From Penelope pileata (taxonomy: Eukaryota; Chordata; Aves; Galliformes; Cracidae): a DNA stretch of 64,000 nucleotides. The stretch's first letter is position 1. Each line of letters starts with the position of its first letter. A program made the position numbers and the translations under genes. The DNA lies in the NCBI GenBank assembly GCA_013396635.1, contig WBMW01003926.1, forward strand, positions 256,646-320,645, written 5' to 3'. The notes beneath the pieces are model-generated. The model saw nothing but the letters and a program-made list of their open reading frames with translations, was not told the origin of the DNA and did no database searches. Shown piece by piece: positions 62,984 to 64,000 of the stretch.

Positions 62984-64000
62984 CTGGAAACAAAAGAGAC
63001 AACACTTCATTTCTGCACCTGTTAGCATAATTCAGAGCCAGTAGCATTTAACAAATTTCAATCACTGAATGTGCTTTATTGGAATAGCTCAAGAAAATTG
63101 AGATTTATAGGGAAGAAGTATGCTGGATTCTGTTCCTCATCTCTCCCGGCTGCAGCCAACACACGTGAGGACTCATTTAAACCAGACACAGTTTAGCATT
63201 TTATGATTTTGAAATCCTGAAGGTTTCAACAAGCAGGTGTTTGTTCAGCCTTGGAGCTGCCCTTCCTGCAATACCAGTTCCTGCAGCAACAGAGATCAGG
63301 AACAGAACTGCCAGGCAGATCAGTTCTGGGGCACACCCGTGCCTCTGGCAGTGACCAGTTCAGCCACTGCTTCAGGGAGAGGTGTGCAGCTTCGTGGTTC
63401 TCTTCTGCCATTGTTCATGGGTGCAGACAGCAGGGATGTAAATGTTCCTTTGAGAAACACACTGCCTGCATCAACTTATCTTACATTTCCACAATTATTA
63501 GCAATCACAAAACAAAACAGCTTTAGTCATCTGCTTGTAATATCTTTTTCCTCTACAAATGATTAGAATTTATTGCCATAGATCAAGCAGGCAGTTTAAA
63601 ATGTGTCTTTTTAAAAAACTATTGTTATTATTATTGTTACCCAGTTACTTACCCCTGCTTACAAGGTATTAGCTGCTCTCTGCAACGAGATTCAGAACTT
63701 TGTGCTGAACAACTGCACTGAATTGCTGCGTTAGCACAACGCATGAGAGCAGCCCAGGCAGCACTGTGGTCACAACCTGCAAAGACCCGTCTTCCATATT
63801 CTCACTGAGACCATCAGGATCATCCAAGAAAGAGGAATAGGACTGAGTTTTAGTACTGTGGTCCTGCAGTGGGATCCACAGAGCCCTCTATTCATGCATC
63901 ATTGCATGTTACAGCAGAGAAGCACTGCTCTGACAGTGATTCTAAGCAAATATTTGCACCCAGTGTATTTCTTGCTAATTTTTATTTATACAATATGGAA
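62984..64000 (-). other. MAP4K5: MAP4K5 intron, 5' of first visible exon
   Basis: No exon resembling the preceding kinase segment (family text ...AYVCRETLQ) is seen on the minus strand, and no CR1 is recognisable. Taken as intron continuing beyond the window. Confidence 0.7.

Noticed and set aside
62984..64000. Possible earlier MAP4K5 kinase exon
   Set aside because: No frame gives a match to the preceding kinase segment with splice sites.
1..64000. tRNA, rRNA, microRNA hairpin or CRISPR-like arrays
   Set aside because: No cloverleaf with conserved loops, no regularly spaced identical repeats and no known small RNA was recognised by eye; a covariance-model scan would be decisive.

Overview
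This is nuclear DNA of a bird, most likely a galliform close to chicken. Four genes are split into short exons with GT-AG introns, start regions lie in CpG-rich DNA, and the interspersed repeats are almost all CR1 LINEs ending in the avian ATTCTATG-type tail. I cannot fix the species. The gene order L2HGDH - DMAC2L - CDKL1 - MAP4K5 matches the known order on human chromosome 14q. I read the exons by translating both strands, matching protein families, and requiring splice sites and codon phase to agree across every junction.

Layout. (1) 1-13.48 kb, minus strand: L2HGDH, a mitochondrial FAD enzyme; coding exons 1-8 are present, and the C-terminal exons lie beyond the left edge. (2) 13.4-13.64 kb: a CpG-rich head-to-head promoter, broken by a 40-N gap, driving L2HGDH to the left and DMAC2L to the right. 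(3) 13.64-17.04 kb, plus strand: DMAC2L (ATP synthase factor B / ATP5S), complete in four coding exons (199 aa). (4) 19.37-33.05 kb, minus strand: CDKL1, a CDK-like kinase with nine coding exons (about 352 aa), complete except for the last two bases of exon 1, lost at an N. (5) 33.05-34.27 kb: the CDKL1 CpG-rich start region, present twice in near-identical copies beside single-N joins, probably an assembly artefact. (6) 34.7-37.8 kb: probable MAP4K5 3' UTR and intergenic DNA. (7) 37.81-64 kb, minus strand: MAP4K5, from the end of the N-lobe of its kinase domain through the citron-homology (CNH) domain to the stop; the 5' exons lie beyond the right edge.

The two left genes both serve mitochondria and share a promoter region. 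The two right genes are protein kinases in tandem. No operon, CRISPR array, tRNA, rRNA or intact mobile element was found. The remaining DNA is intron, UTR, simple repeat and CR1 fragments, including one CR1 nested in another and one very old CR1.

The observations most worth checking are: a perfect TISU element (CAAGATGGCGGC) at the L2HGDH start codon; an unrecognised 45-nt frame-preserving candidate cassette exon in MAP4K5; competing 5' splice sites in another MAP4K5 exon; a GTTT-repeat polypyrimidine tract at a CDKL1 acceptor; and the duplicated CDKL1 promoter block. I see no undescribed multi-gene system here.
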